NCBI GenBank assembly: GCA_039818825.1
Contig: JBCBTD010000006.1
Coordinates: 1-64,000 of the forward strand
Reading direction: 5' to 3'
Length of the DNA: 64,000 nucleotides
Origin: JBCBTD01 sp039818825
Lineage (GTDB): Bacteria > Pseudomonadota > Alphaproteobacteria > Geminicoccales > Geminicoccaceae
Shown piece after piece: positions 23,612 through 32,771 of this stretch. Both the position numbers and the translations under genes were made by a program. Under the pieces are notes generated by a model. That model made no database searches, was not told the origin of the DNA, and saw nothing but the letters and a program-made list of their open reading frames with translations. The first letter of the stretch is position 1; each line of letters opens with the position of its first letter.

Positions 23612-24065
23612 GCGAGCCGCCTGCCAAACCCGTCGCCGGATCCCCTTGCATCGCTCTGGGTTTGCCGGCGGCTGGTCGGATCGACTCGCGGACAGCCAAG
23701 CGCTCCGTTCTGCGGCTCAGCTTGGACGGCGGGTTCGGCCTCGACGGGTGGGGCAAAGCCAGTGAGTTCGAGAACGCGGCAGTGGTCGAGCTCGCCGGTC
23801 CCGAGCAATCGGCCAAGTCGAAGATCCTGCTCCGTCGCCGATCGGCGTCTTGTCATCGCTTGCACCGCGCCCGCCGCTGGCACCCCGTTCGATCCAGAGC
23901 ACCAGCTTGCGGCGGTCAATGCCACGCCAGAATCCTACGGAGCGACATGGGGTCCCCGCCTTCGGACCGCCGTTCAAAGGACGACCTAGTCTGGAAGCGT
24001 TGATTCTGAGGCTAGAGTCTTGACCGCTTCTCGCAGCAAGACGGACGCAAGGAGCATACACCGCA
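23612..24065. other. Stretch without a recognised gene
   Basis: Both strands carry open frames here, but none shows a recognisable domain, a good ribosome-binding site or consistent codon usage. The codon pattern breaks repeatedly, as expected for decayed mobile DNA next to the IS3/integrase chimera. I cannot assign it to a known element. Confidence 0.4.
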
Positions 24066-24662
24066 TCACGTCCGCCAATGGGATGTGCCGGCTGCTGGTG
24101 TTGCTCCCGTTGGACCGGACAAGCGGCGGTTGGTGACGTTCCGCGGATGAACTCCCTTGAGGGAGCGCATGCCGAGCCGGCCGTGGGGATGGTTCTCGTT
24201 GTAGTCGTCGAACCATCGATCGAGCTGCTGGAGCACGGTCGGCGCGTCCGGTAGCGGGTTCACGCGAACATGGTCGCGCTTGAAGGTACGGATGAAGGCC
24301 TCGGCGAGGCCATTGCTCTCGGGGCTCCGCACCGGCGTGAAGCAAGCCACGAGGTCGAGCTGGCTGGCGAAGTCGCGGGTCTCTTTGGAGGTGTAGGGCG
24401 AGCCGTTGTCTGAGAGCCACTCGACGGGCTGCGCTGCGCGTTCGCTGCCGAAGCGCTTCTCGGCGACTTCGAGCATCATGTCCCGACGTCGCTTGTTACG
24501 CTGGATACGAAGGACCCATGAACGGGCACCCGTCGGCTTCACGACCAGTAGGAGGCCGCGGCCATCACCGTGCTTTCCCGGTCGGAGGGCATCCACCATC
24601 CAAGCCGTCAGGCGTGCCCGACCCCAACCAGCACTCACGTGCCCATTCCCACATCGAGTCAA
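24066..24662 (-). pseudogene. Chimera of integrase N-terminus and IS3-family transposase C-terminus
   Basis: One continuous 198-codon frame joins two unrelated parts. The first 61 residues (WMVDALRPGKHGDGRGLLLV, KPTGARSWVLRIQRNKRRRD) match the arm-binding start of the integrase at 12763-13953. From about 24479 on, the sequence is the rve catalytic end of an IS3-type OrfB: VEWLSDNGSPYTSKETRDFA with the second Asp, and SPESNGLAEAFIRTFKRD with the final Glu, then the HPHGRLGMRSLKG-like tail. The first catalytic Asp and OrfA are absent. An IS3-type element probably inserted into, or recombined with, an integrase gene and was then deleted. Neither activity can remain. Confidence 0.82.
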
Positions 24663-24795
24663 AGTCTAGCTCGAATTGTGCTGGACGGTCGAGAACGACG
24701 TCGGAGAACAAGTCCAAGATCAGAGCACTGGAGGGACGCTAGTGGGCTCTGTTGGACAGTTCGTATTCCATTCTTGGCGGACATCCGCTCCGCCA
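24481..24795 (-). repeat. Diverged direct repeat, copy B
   Basis: This is the counterpart of repeat A (13796-14123), in the same orientation. It contains the 5' part of a second integrase gene, then TTCCCACA, AAGTCTAGCTCG and GGACAGTTCG landmarks, and a hairpin with stem TGGCGGA/TCCGCCA (24775-24795) identical in its arms to copy A. The T-arm-like stretch is further decayed here. Copies A and B flank the zinc island. Confidence 0.65.
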
Positions 24796-24896
24796 GTCGT
24801 CGGCGCGGGCGGCCATCCGGGTGCGAGCCTTGGTCCTTGCTTTCGATGGCGGCGGTGTTCGAGTAGGGTCGAGGTTTGCCCAGGGGCGCGGGTGCG

Positions 24897-25337
24897 ATGC
24901 TCAAGAATCCGGACCATGTGACCGTCGTCGTTACCGATCTGGCTGCCAGCCGCGCCTTCTTCGAGGTGCTGGGGTTCGAAGTCTCTTCCGCCACGGTCGT
25001 CTCGGGCGACGTCTTCGAAACCTACATGGACGTCCCCGACATCGAAGCGGATCACGTGACCATGGTGCTCGTCGGCTGTGAGCCGCGCTTCGAGGTGCAG
25101 CTGCTGCACTATCGGCGCCCGGAAGTGTCGTCTGATCCCAAGGTGCGGGATCTGGCGCGGCCCGGATTCAACCATTTGTGCTTCGCCGTCGACGACATGG
25201 ACGAAGTCAGCGAGCGGCTGCGCGCCGCCGGGGTCGCCTTCCGGAACGACGTCATGGCGTTCCATGACCGCAAGCTCGTCTTCGTCGAAGGACCGGAGGG
25301 CATCACGATCGAGCTCGCGGAGTGGTCGGTGGGTTGA
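24897..25337 (+). CDS. VOC-family (glyoxalase/dioxygenase fold) protein
   Basis: A 146-residue vicinal-oxygen-chelate protein. It opens with NPDHVTVVVTDLAASRAFFE, giving the first metal ligand His, and a second half-site follows in PGFNHLCFAVDDMDEVSERL; the C-terminal Glu ligand is in GITIELAEW. These are the classic paired beta-alpha-beta-beta-beta modules. The substrate cannot be told; relatives include glyoxalase I, ring-cleaving dioxygenases and lactoylglutathione-lyase-like proteins. The ATG at 24897 is chosen over 24876 because it starts directly before the domain. It is the first gene after repeat B. Confidence 0.82.
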   Translation: MLKNPDHVTVVVTDLAASRAFFEVLGFEVSSATVVSGDVFETYMDVPDIEADHVTMVLVGCEPRFEVQLLHYRRPEVSSDPKVRDLARPGFNHLCFAVDDMDEVSERLRAAGVAFRNDVMAFHDRKLVFVEGPEGITIELAEWSVG

Positions 25338-25484
25338 GGGCCCGGCGCGGTCGACACCGCACCGCCCGGTGATCGAGGCCGCAGCCGGTCATCACTGAGC
25401 CCTGGTGCGCGTCGCGGCTGACGCGTGTCGGGCCGTTGGACCGCCCGGGGCGCGGCCGCCGGCCTCGACGTGTTGATCGACGAG

Positions 25485-26987
25485 CTACACGGTCGGGTCG
25501 TGCAGGCGGGCGCGATGTGCCAGCCACTCGCCGCGCAAGGACCAGGCCAGCATCAGCAGGGCAATCGAGAGGAAGCCGGCAGCGACCGGGTTGGTCACGA
25601 ACGGCCAGTAGCTGCCGCCGGTCATCATCAGCCCGGTGCGCAGCTTGGCCTCGGCCAGGGGCGCCAGGACGAAGCCGATGACGAACGGGCCGAGCGGCAC
25701 ACCGATCCGCTCCAAGAAGAATCCGACGACCCCGAAAGCCAGCATCACCCAGACGTCGAAGATGCTGTTGTCGGTGCCGAAGGCGCCGATGACGCAGAAG
25801 ACCACGATCACCGGCAGCATGAAGGTGCGCGGGATCATCGTGATCTTGACCACGAGACCGACCGACGCCGTCATGATCACGTACATGAGGACGGTCGAGA
25901 CCAGGCAGGCGGCGATCATCGCCCAGACGATGTCGGGGTTGGTGAGGAACAGGGTCGGCCCCGGCTGGATCGAGTGCAGCATCAGGGCACCGATCAGGAT
26001 CGCGTCGATCACCGAGCCCGGGATACCCATGGCGATCAGCGGGATGAGCGCGCCGCCGACCGTGGCACTGTTGGCAGCCTCCGACGCGACGATGCCCTCC
26101 TCTGAGCCCTTGCCGAACTCTTCCGGATGCCGCGAAGTGTTCTTGGCAACCGTGTAGGCGACGACCGAGCCGACCGAAGCACCGACCCCGGGCAGAAGAC
26201 CGATCCACGTCCCGAGTAGAGACGACCGCGCGAGGTTCACGGCCTGGCGCCGGTAATCGCCGAGCGTCATCAAGATGCCGCGGGTGGCCGCCGCCATCCG
26301 CTCGACCGGTCGGCCGAGCTCGACGATGTCCTTCAGGATCTGGCTGACGGCAAACACGCCGATCAGCACCGGCAGGAGCTTCAGACCACTGTTGAGCTGG
26401 TACCAATCCCAGGTGAGCCGAGGCTGGCCGGCGGAAGGATCGACGCCGGGCATGGCGACGAGCATGCCGAGCAGCCCTGCCAGGAGGCCCTTCACCAGGC
26501 TGCCCTGGCTGACCGACGCGATCAGCACCATCGCCATCATCACGAGCGCGAAGATCTCGAACGGCCCGAACCGAGTGGCCCAGATCGACAGGGGCTTGGC
26601 CAGGAGCAACAGGGCCACCCAGGCGACCAGCCCGCCGACCAAGGATGCGCCGATGCCGAGCCCGAGCGCGCGCCCGGGCCGGCCGGCTTTGGCCATCGGG
26701 TGGCCGTCGAAGATGGTCATGATGTTCGACGGTGTGCCGGGCATGCGGAGCAGGGTTGCGGTGATCAGGCCGCCGGCGATGGCGCCGGTGTACATCGACA
26801 CCAGCAGAATGACCGCGTGGGTGGTCGGCATGTAGTAGGTGAGCGGCAGGCTGAGGGCGATCAGCATCGCGCCGTTGAGGCCCGGCACGGCACCGACGAC
26901 GATGCCGAGAAAGACGCCGAGCACCGTGTAGAAAAACGGCATCGGTGTGAACAGGAGCGCCAAGCCGCCGGCGAGGTCCGCGCCCAT
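25485..26987 (-). CDS. Tripartite tricarboxylate transporter large membrane protein TctA
   Basis: A 500-residue TctA-family protein with about twelve membrane segments. Family features include VVGAVPGLNGAMLIALSLPL near residue 30, the two glycine-rich loops TLLRMPGTPSNIMTIFDG and IGLLPGVGASVGSVVAYT, and ALIPLIAMGIPGSVIDAILI. It is the channel subunit of a secondary, binding-protein-dependent carboxylate importer. It is the last gene of the TctC-TctB-TctA operon, two bases after TctB. Cargo in this family includes citrate and other carboxylates; beside sulfatases and a UxaA-type enzyme a sugar acid is plausible. Confidence 0.92.
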   Translation of the reverse strand: MGADLAGGLALLFTPMPFFYTVLGVFLGIVVGAVPGLNGAMLIALSLPLTYYMPTTHAVILLVSMYTGAIAGGLITATLLRMPGTPSNIMTIFDGHPMAKAGRPGRALGLGIGASLVGGLVAWVALLLLAKPLSIWATRFGPFEIFALVMMAMVLIASVSQGSLVKGLLAGLLGMLVAMPGVDPSAGQPRLTWDWYQLNSGLKLLPVLIGVFAVSQILKDIVELGRPVERMAAATRGILMTLGDYRRQAVNLARSSLLGTWIGLLPGVGASVGSVVAYTVAKNTSRHPEEFGKGSEEGIVASEAANSATVGGALIPLIAMGIPGSVIDAILIGALMLHSIQPGPTLFLTNPDIVWAMIAACLVSTVLMYVIMTASVGLVVKITMIPRTFMLPVIVVFCVIGAFGTDNSIFDVWVMLAFGVVGFFLERIGVPLGPFVIGFVLAPLAEAKLRTGLMMTGGSYWPFVTNPVAAGFLSIALLMLAWSLRGEWLAHRARLHDPTV

Positions 26988-26988
26988 C

Positions 26989-27462
26989 TCAGAGCCCCGG
27001 CAGGTCGACGACGAAGATGCGGGTGAAGACGTACTGCGAGCCGAAGCCGATCGCGAGCGCCACGCCGACGACCCAGGGCAGGAGGCGACGTTCCAGCCGC
27101 ACCAGGAGACCGATCGTCAAGGCCAGATAGGCCGACGTCATGACGGCGAAGGTGGTCAGCCGGAGATGCAGCGCCGCGACGTAAAGCACGGTCAGCGCGA
27201 ACATCGCTCCGGCATCGAGCCAGCGCTCGGGGACGCCGTCATCGGTCGTTCTGCGATGGCTGAGCCTCGGGACCGCGCGGGCGATGGTCAGCGCGCAGAG
27301 AGTGATGATGCACCACGCGGTTGCCCGCGGCACCGGCCCCGAGCCCAGGGGCTCGAAGTACCCAGGCGGGATGCCTGCGGCTTCGGCCAGAACGAAGCCG
27401 CACATCACCACGATCGCGAGGCAAACCGCGATCTCCAGTTTCGGGTCGACGTCTCGGGTCAC
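26989..27462 (-). CDS. Tripartite tricarboxylate transporter small membrane protein TctB
   Basis: A 157-residue TctB-family protein with four predicted membrane helices (LEIAVCLAIVVMCGFVLAEA, an AWCIITLCALTIA helix, MFALTVLYVAAL and the C-terminal LPWVVGVALAIGFGSQYVF). The end YVFTRIFVVDLPGL is typical. Start is GTG at 27462. It lies between TctC and TctA in the same operon and completes the membrane complex. Confidence 0.85.
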   Translation of the reverse strand: MTRDVDPKLEIAVCLAIVVMCGFVLAEAAGIPPGYFEPLGSGPVPRATAWCIITLCALTIARAVPRLSHRRTTDDGVPERWLDAGAMFALTVLYVAALHLRLTTFAVMTSAYLALTIGLLVRLERRLLPWVVGVALAIGFGSQYVFTRIFVVDLPGL

Positions 27463-27506
27463 CCTGGCCTCATCCTGTCAGGCCGGCACGCAGATGGTCG
27501 CGGCCC

Positions 27507-28487
27507 TCAGTTGCCTTTGGCCTGGAGTGCCACCGGCTCGATCCGTTCCCACGTCGCATCGAGCGCCTTGGCGAAGTCGTCGCCGGAAAGGAACACGTCG
27601 GCGAAGGCCTTGGTATCGCGCCACTCGACGATCGAGTCGCTCTGGCTTGCCGCCGCCAGGACCTCGGCCATGGCTGCAACCGCCTCCGGCGGCGTGTCCT
27701 TGGGCGCGAACCACCAGTTCTGGATGCAGAACTCGACGTCGTAGCCGAGTTCCTTCGCAGTCGGGATGTCGGGCAGCTGCGCGAGGCGCTCCGGACCGGT
27801 GTAGGCCAGCGGCTTGATCTGGGCCTCCGGATTGTCGCTGCCGTCGGGTAGCTGGGTGAAGTTGATGACTTCGGCGCCAGACAGCACCGTCGTGTTGGTC
27901 TGGGCGCCGGTCAGCGCCGTGAAGTTGGCGGTGCCGCCGCCGATCTGGACGAAGCGGAACGCGGCGCCCGGCTCGGCATTCTGAAGCATGATGCCGGCCA
28001 TGTGGTTGATGGCCCCGATGTTGGCACCGAAGATCAACGTATCCGGCTCGGCTGCGGCCGCCTGCAACAGCTCACCCAGCGAGTCGATGCCGCTGTCCTT
28101 CCGCACCATGGGCAACACGCAGAACTCGCCGGTCGCGGCCACGGGTGCGAAATCGCGGAAGCCGAAATCCATCGCCCCCGTCGCCTCGCCGCCCATCAAG
28201 GCGACGTGGAGAACCAAGAACGTGTGGCCGTCGGCCTCGGCTTCCAAGACCTGGCGCGAACCGATGGAGTAGTGGCCGCCGACGTTGATGATGTTGATGG
28301 GCTGGCCGACCAGATCGTTCTCCTGGATCGCCGCTTGGAAGGCGCGGGCCATCTGGTCGGAGGTGCCGCCGGGGTTGAACGGGACGACGACGCGGATCGG
28401 CTTTTCCGGCCAATCGGCCATGGCGACCCCGGTTCCTGCCGTGAAGAACGCCGCCGCCGCTACGGCAGCGAGACAACGCTGGAACAT
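27507..28487 (-). CDS. Tripartite tricarboxylate transporter substrate-binding protein TctC
   Basis: A 326-residue periplasmic receptor. A signal peptide (CLAAVAAAAFFTAGTGVAMA) is followed by WPEKPIRVVVPFNPGGTSDQ, the family hallmark in which the PFxPGG loop binds the ligand carboxylate. The ATG at 28487 is preferred over an upstream in-frame start at 28550 because it begins the signal peptide and follows GGAGTG. It is the first gene of the Tct operon and divergent from the first sulfatase gene, 155 bases away. Confidence 0.9.
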   Translation of the reverse strand: MFQRCLAAVAAAAFFTAGTGVAMADWPEKPIRVVVPFNPGGTSDQMARAFQAAIQENDLVGQPINIINVGGHYSIGSRQVLEAEADGHTFLVLHVALMGGEATGAMDFGFRDFAPVAATGEFCVLPMVRKDSGIDSLGELLQAAAAEPDTLIFGANIGAINHMAGIMLQNAEPGAAFRFVQIGGGTANFTALTGAQTNTTVLSGAEVINFTQLPDGSDNPEAQIKPLAYTGPERLAQLPDIPTAKELGYDVEFCIQNWWFAPKDTPPEAVAAMAEVLAAASQSDSIVEWRDTKAFADVFLSGDDFAKALDATWERIEPVALQAKGN

Positions 28488-28642
28488 CAGATAGCACTCC
28501 CTGTCACTTTTGTTGAATCGCCTATACGCGAAGCCTTTGCGGCCGACCACCCCACGGCTCCGGCTTGCGCCGGGGGGCTTGACGGAACCCGCCGGCCGGT
28601 CGTCACTGCCATGGCTCTTGGGAGGAGGCAGTCGTCAAGCCG

Positions 28643-30130
28643 ATGTCGGACCGGCCGAACGTCTTGCTCGTCGCGGTCGACCAGTGGCCCGGCCGACTGC
28701 TGGGTGTCGCCGGTCATCCGGTGATCCAGACGCCGACGCTCGACCAGCTGGCGCGGAACGGCGTTCGCTTCGAGCGCGCCTATTCGGAGTGCCCGATCTG
28801 CATCCCCGCGCGCCGTACCCTGATGACCGGCGCCACGCCCCGCCACCATGGTGATCGGGTGTTTCGCCCCGCCGGCCGGATGCCCGATCTGCCGACACTG
28901 CCGCAGACGTTCCGTGAGGCCGGCTACCAGGCGTTCGCCGTCGGCAAGCTCCACGTCTACCCGCCGCGCGACCGGATCGGCTTCGACGAGGTCTGGCTGG
29001 CCGAGGAGGGACGGCCGCATCTCGGCACCGTGGACGACCACGACCTCTACCTCGCCGACCGTGGCCATGTCGGCCGGCAGTTCCTGCACGGCATGAGCAA
29101 CAACGACTACCTGCACCGGCCATGGCACCTGCCGGAGGACTGCCACGTCACCAACTGGATCACCTGGCAGACCTGCCGCACGATCAAACGCCGCGACCCG
29201 ACACGGCCGGCGTTCTGGCACGTCTCCTACACCCACCCGCACCCGCCGCTGGTGCCGCTGCCGAGCTACATGGACGCGTATCGGCGCTTCGAGCCGCCGG
29301 CGGCCGCGACCGGTGCATGGTCCGCGGACGTGGCGAACCTGCCGGCAGCGTTGCAGCAGGTCCGTGCGTTCTGGCAGCCACTTGCCGGTGAGGTGCTGGC
29401 GGAAGTCCGCCGGGCCTTCTATGCGCTCTGCACCCACATCGACCACCAGCTGCGCGTCGTTCTGGGTACGTTGCGCGAGGAAGGGGTGCTGGACGACACC
29501 CATGTGCTGGTGGTCGGCGATCACGGCGACATGCTGGGTGACCACGGGCTCTGGGCGAAGCGAACGTTCTACGAGGGCGCCGCCAACGTCCCGTGCATCC
29601 TCCAAGGACGCGGCGGCGATCCGCGTGTGACGGCAGGCCGGACCGACGCGCGGCTGGTCGGACTCCAGGACGTCATGCCGACGCTGTTGGACCTCGCCGG
29701 TTTGCGTATCCCCCAATCCTGCGATGGTCTGTCCATGATCGGCGACGGGCGTCGTGCCAGTCTCTACGGCGACTGTCTGGAGAGCGTTGGCGCGTCGCGG
29801 ATGATCCACGACGGCCGGCACAAGCTGATTTGGTACCCGGCCGGCAATCTCTTGCAACTCTTCGACGTCGAGGCGGATCCCGCTGAGGGCGACGACCTCG
29901 CAACCCACCCCGATCATGTCGTCACGCGCGAGCGTCTGACCGAGGCGTTGGCGGGCGAACTCTGGGGCCATGATCGCGCTGCCGGTTGGGTCCGAGACGG
30001 CCGGCTCGTCGGTTTCGCGCCGCCATCGCCCTTGCCGCATACCGACCTCGGCCTGAAAGGCCAGCGCGGCCTGCACTACCCCGAACCGCCGGCGGTCGAT
30101 CCTGAGACGACCGTCGGCACGCCCGGCTGA
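28643..30130 (+). CDS. Type I sulfatase 1
   Basis: A 495-residue alkaline-phosphatase-superfamily sulfatase. It starts RPNVLLVAVDQWPGRLLG with the first metal Asp13. The maturation motif is C53-I-P-A-R57 in CPICIPARRTLMTG, where the Cys is converted to formylglycine. Further metal and catalytic residues are in HVSYTHPHPP and VVGDHGDMLGDHG. No signal peptide is visible, so it should act in the cytoplasm on an imported sulfate ester. It is divergent from the Tct operon and followed 19 bases later by a second sulfatase. Confidence 0.9.
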   Translation: MSDRPNVLLVAVDQWPGRLLGVAGHPVIQTPTLDQLARNGVRFERAYSECPICIPARRTLMTGATPRHHGDRVFRPAGRMPDLPTLPQTFREAGYQAFAVGKLHVYPPRDRIGFDEVWLAEEGRPHLGTVDDHDLYLADRGHVGRQFLHGMSNNDYLHRPWHLPEDCHVTNWITWQTCRTIKRRDPTRPAFWHVSYTHPHPPLVPLPSYMDAYRRFEPPAAATGAWSADVANLPAALQQVRAFWQPLAGEVLAEVRRAFYALCTHIDHQLRVVLGTLREEGVLDDTHVLVVGDHGDMLGDHGLWAKRTFYEGAANVPCILQGRGGDPRVTAGRTDARLVGLQDVMPTLLDLAGLRIPQSCDGLSMIGDGRRASLYGDCLESVGASRMIHDGRHKLIWYPAGNLLQLFDVEADPAEGDDLATHPDHVVTRERLTEALAGELWGHDRAAGWVRDGRLVGFAPPSPLPHTDLGLKGQRGLHYPEPPAVDPETTVGTPG

Positions 30131-30149
30131 CAACGAAGCGAGTAGCGTC

Positions 30150-31607
30150 TTGAGCGAGCGTCCGAACATCCTCTGGTTCTGCACCGATCAGCAACGCTGG
30201 GACACGATCGCAGCACTCGGCCATCCCGGCGTGTCGACCCCGGCGATCGATCGGCTGGTGGGGCAGGGCGTCGCCTTCGAGCGCGCTTACGTCCAGTCGC
30301 CGATCTGCACGCCCAGCCGCGCGAGCTTTCTCACCGGGCGCTATCCGTCCAACGTCCGGGTGACTCGCAACGGCAACGCGTTCTTCCCGCCGGGGCCGGA
30401 ACTGGTGACCAAGCTTCTGGCCGACGCCGGCTATGCGTGCGGGCTGGTCGGCAAGCTGCATCTCTCCTCGGCCTACCAGAGGGTCGAGGCGCGCACCGAC
30501 GATGGCTACGAAACGTTCCTCTACAGCCATGCGCCACGCGATGATTGGCGCGAGGGCCATGCCTATGCCGCGTGGGTCAGAGCGAAGGGGGGCGATCTCG
30601 GCGCTTTGGCGCGCGACCCCGACGGCGTTCCGGCAGAGCTTCATCAGACCACCTGGGCCTGCGAACAGACGATCACGTATGTCGAGCGGATGGCCGGCCG
30701 GCCGTGGCTGGCGAGCGTCAACGTCTACGACCCCCACCCGCCGTTCAACCCGCCGGCAGCCTACCGGGGGCAGTTCGATCCGGCAGCGATGCCCGCACCC
30801 CTTTGGCGCGAGAGCGACCGCGCGCAGCAGACGAAACTGGCAGCGTTGGACTTCCAGTCCAAGGTCGCCGATCCGCGGGCGCTCGACATCAAACATCCGA
30901 TCCTGCCGGCATCGCCTAGCCATGGTCTCGCGACCGAAGACGCGTCGCCAGGCGCCCGCGACGCCTGGACGCTGAAGGCCGCCTACTACGCCATGATCAA
31001 GCTGATCGACGATCAGTTCGCCCGGGTCGTCGGCGCGCTGGAGGCGACCGGCCAGCTCGAGCGCACGGTGATCCTCTTCACCTCCGACCACGGCGAGATG
31101 CTCGGTGACCATGGCCTGATCGAGAAGGGCTGCCGCTTCTACGAAGGGCTGGTCCGCGTGCCGATGATCTGGTCGATGCCCGGGCGGTTCCGGGTTGGCG
31201 CGCGTAGCGACGCGCTGGTGATGGCCATGGACGTCGCACCGACGCTGCTGGAGCTTGCCGGTCTCGACGTGCCGAAGGCGATGCAGGGCCGGTCGTTGTT
31301 GTCGCTCCTGGAGGGTCGGGCGCCGCTCGATCGCCACCACGACTTCGTCCGCGCAGAGTATCTGGACGCGCTCGATCTCCCGGGCGGCACCCGCTCGACC
31401 ATGTATTTTGACGGTCGCCACAAGCTCTCCGTCTACCACAACCATGGGCTCGGCGAGCTCTATGATTTGGAACGCGATCCCGGCGAGTTCGACGACTTGT
31501 GGGATGCATCGGCATCTCAGGGGCTCAAGCTCGACCTATTGCGCCGCAGCTTCGATGCGACCGTGCTCGCGCAAGACGAGGGGCCGCCGCGGATCGGGCC
31601 GATGTAA
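30150..31607 (+). CDS. Type I sulfatase 2
   Basis: A 485-residue sulfatase. It has RPNILWFCTDQQRWDTIAAL at the start, the maturation motif C53-T-P-S-R57 in PICTPSRASFLTG, SVNVYDPHPPFNPP as a metal-binding loop, and LFTSDHGEMLGDHG for the second metal site. No signal peptide is visible. Start is TTG at 30150; there is no closer ATG before the conserved region. It probably forms an operon with sulfatase 1. Because the two differ in motif and sequence, they likely remove sulfates at different positions of the same substrate (inference). Confidence 0.9.
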   Translation: MSERPNILWFCTDQQRWDTIAALGHPGVSTPAIDRLVGQGVAFERAYVQSPICTPSRASFLTGRYPSNVRVTRNGNAFFPPGPELVTKLLADAGYACGLVGKLHLSSAYQRVEARTDDGYETFLYSHAPRDDWREGHAYAAWVRAKGGDLGALARDPDGVPAELHQTTWACEQTITYVERMAGRPWLASVNVYDPHPPFNPPAAYRGQFDPAAMPAPLWRESDRAQQTKLAALDFQSKVADPRALDIKHPILPASPSHGLATEDASPGARDAWTLKAAYYAMIKLIDDQFARVVGALEATGQLERTVILFTSDHGEMLGDHGLIEKGCRFYEGLVRVPMIWSMPGRFRVGARSDALVMAMDVAPTLLELAGLDVPKAMQGRSLLSLLEGRAPLDRHHDFVRAEYLDALDLPGGTRSTMYFDGRHKLSVYHNHGLGELYDLERDPGEFDDLWDASASQGLKLDLLRRSFDATVLAQDEGPPRIGPM

Positions 31608-31614
31608 CGTGAGC

Positions 31615-32730
31615 CTAGGCTCGAGCGTCGAACCGGTCGTCGGGGGTCAGCGCGACGCCGATGCCCGGCCCCGGCGGTGGTCGCATCCGGCTGTGGTCGA
31701 CGACGAAGGTGTCTTCGGGCACCAGGTCCCAGAGCCAGCGGTGCAGCATGTGGTACTCGACCGAGTGGCTGTTCGGCAGCGCCGCCGCGAGGTGCAGGCT
31801 GGCGGCGTAGAGCACGGCGGTGGAGGCGGCATGCAGGGTGCACGGCAGGCCGAAGGCGTGGGCCAACTCGCCGATACGGCGGCCCTCGCGGATACCACCG
31901 CAAGCCGCCACGTCGAACTGCACGAAGCTCACGGCCCGCTGTTCGACCAGGCGGCGAAAATGGTGGGTCCAGGCCATGTTCTCGTTGCCGCAAAGCGGAA
32001 TCGGGCTCTGCCGCGCAAGGGCAGCCAGTCCCTCGACATCGAAGGGCGAGACCGGCGCTTCGAGGAAAGCGATGTCGTAGGGTGCCAGAGCCCGCGCGAG
32101 GGCGAGCGCACCGGCCACGTCGCAATTGTAGAGCGCGTCGACCATCAGCTTCGGCGTCGGCCCGATGGCCTCGCGCACGGCGGCGACGCGGCGCACGTCT
32201 TCGGTAAGCGGCGCGCCGGCGACCTTGATCTTCACCGCGTCGAAGCCTTGCCGCACCCAGCGTTCGACCTCCGCCGCGAGGTCGTCGGGCGACTTGTCCT
32301 GGCCGTAGAGTCCGGCGCTGGCGTAGACCGGGACCGCCTCGTGCACCTGTCCGAGCAACTGGCAAAGCGGCAGGTCCAGGAGCTTCGCCTGGAGGTCGAG
32401 CAGCGCCGTCTCGACCGCGCTCCAAGCCGCAGCGACGGCGCCGATCCGACCGCTGATTTCGACGCTGCGGCGGACCTCGTCATGCAGCGCCGCCGCGATT
32501 CTGAACGGGTTCTCGCCCACCAGACGGGGGGCCAGATCGTCCTCGACGATGGCGCTGATCGCGGTGGGCGTACCACCCGTCAGCCACGCCTCGCCGACAC
32601 CGACCTTGCCGCAGCCGCTCTCGACGAACACCAGCAGCATTCGCTTCTCGTTCCAGCGGACGCGTGGGTTCCAGACCTCGCCGTCCATGGCGCGCTGGAT
32701 CAGCCGGACGGTGCAGCGTCGGACGATCAT
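31615..32730 (-). CDS. Enolase-superfamily enzyme 1 (mandelate racemase/dehydratase type)
   Basis: A 371-residue enolase-superfamily protein. After the capping domain (residues 1-125), the barrel shows the K-x-K base motif VKIKVAG (about Lys167 and Lys169), metal ligands Asp198 in VDALYN, Glu224 in LEAPVS and Glu250 in GNENMA, and a His near 300 in CTLHAAST that can act as acid/base. This pattern suits racemases and acid-sugar dehydratases that abstract the proton alpha to a carboxylate. The ATG at 32730 is chosen over 32772 to avoid overlap with the divergent gene. It is convergent with sulfatase 2, eight bases between stops. Confidence 0.85.
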   Translation of the reverse strand: MIVRRCTVRLIQRAMDGEVWNPRVRWNEKRMLLVFVESGCGKVGVGEAWLTGGTPTAISAIVEDDLAPRLVGENPFRIAAALHDEVRRSVEISGRIGAVAAAWSAVETALLDLQAKLLDLPLCQLLGQVHEAVPVYASAGLYGQDKSPDDLAAEVERWVRQGFDAVKIKVAGAPLTEDVRRVAAVREAIGPTPKLMVDALYNCDVAGALALARALAPYDIAFLEAPVSPFDVEGLAALARQSPIPLCGNENMAWTHHFRRLVEQRAVSFVQFDVAACGGIREGRRIGELAHAFGLPCTLHAASTAVLYAASLHLAAALPNSHSVEYHMLHRWLWDLVPEDTFVVDHSRMRPPPGPGIGVALTPDDRFDARA

Positions 32731-32771
32731 CGGCAGGGGCACCTTTCGCGGCGTGGTCTCGGATGGCAGCA

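Noticed and set aside
23593..24003. A 136-codon plus-strand frame after znuB.
   Set aside because: It overlaps the znuB end, has no ribosome-binding site and no recognisable domain; the stretch looks like decayed DNA.
28487..30184. A 565-codon minus-strand frame opposite sulfatase 1.
   Set aside because: Sulfatase motifs on the plus strand are complete; the antisense frame is a codon-usage shadow.
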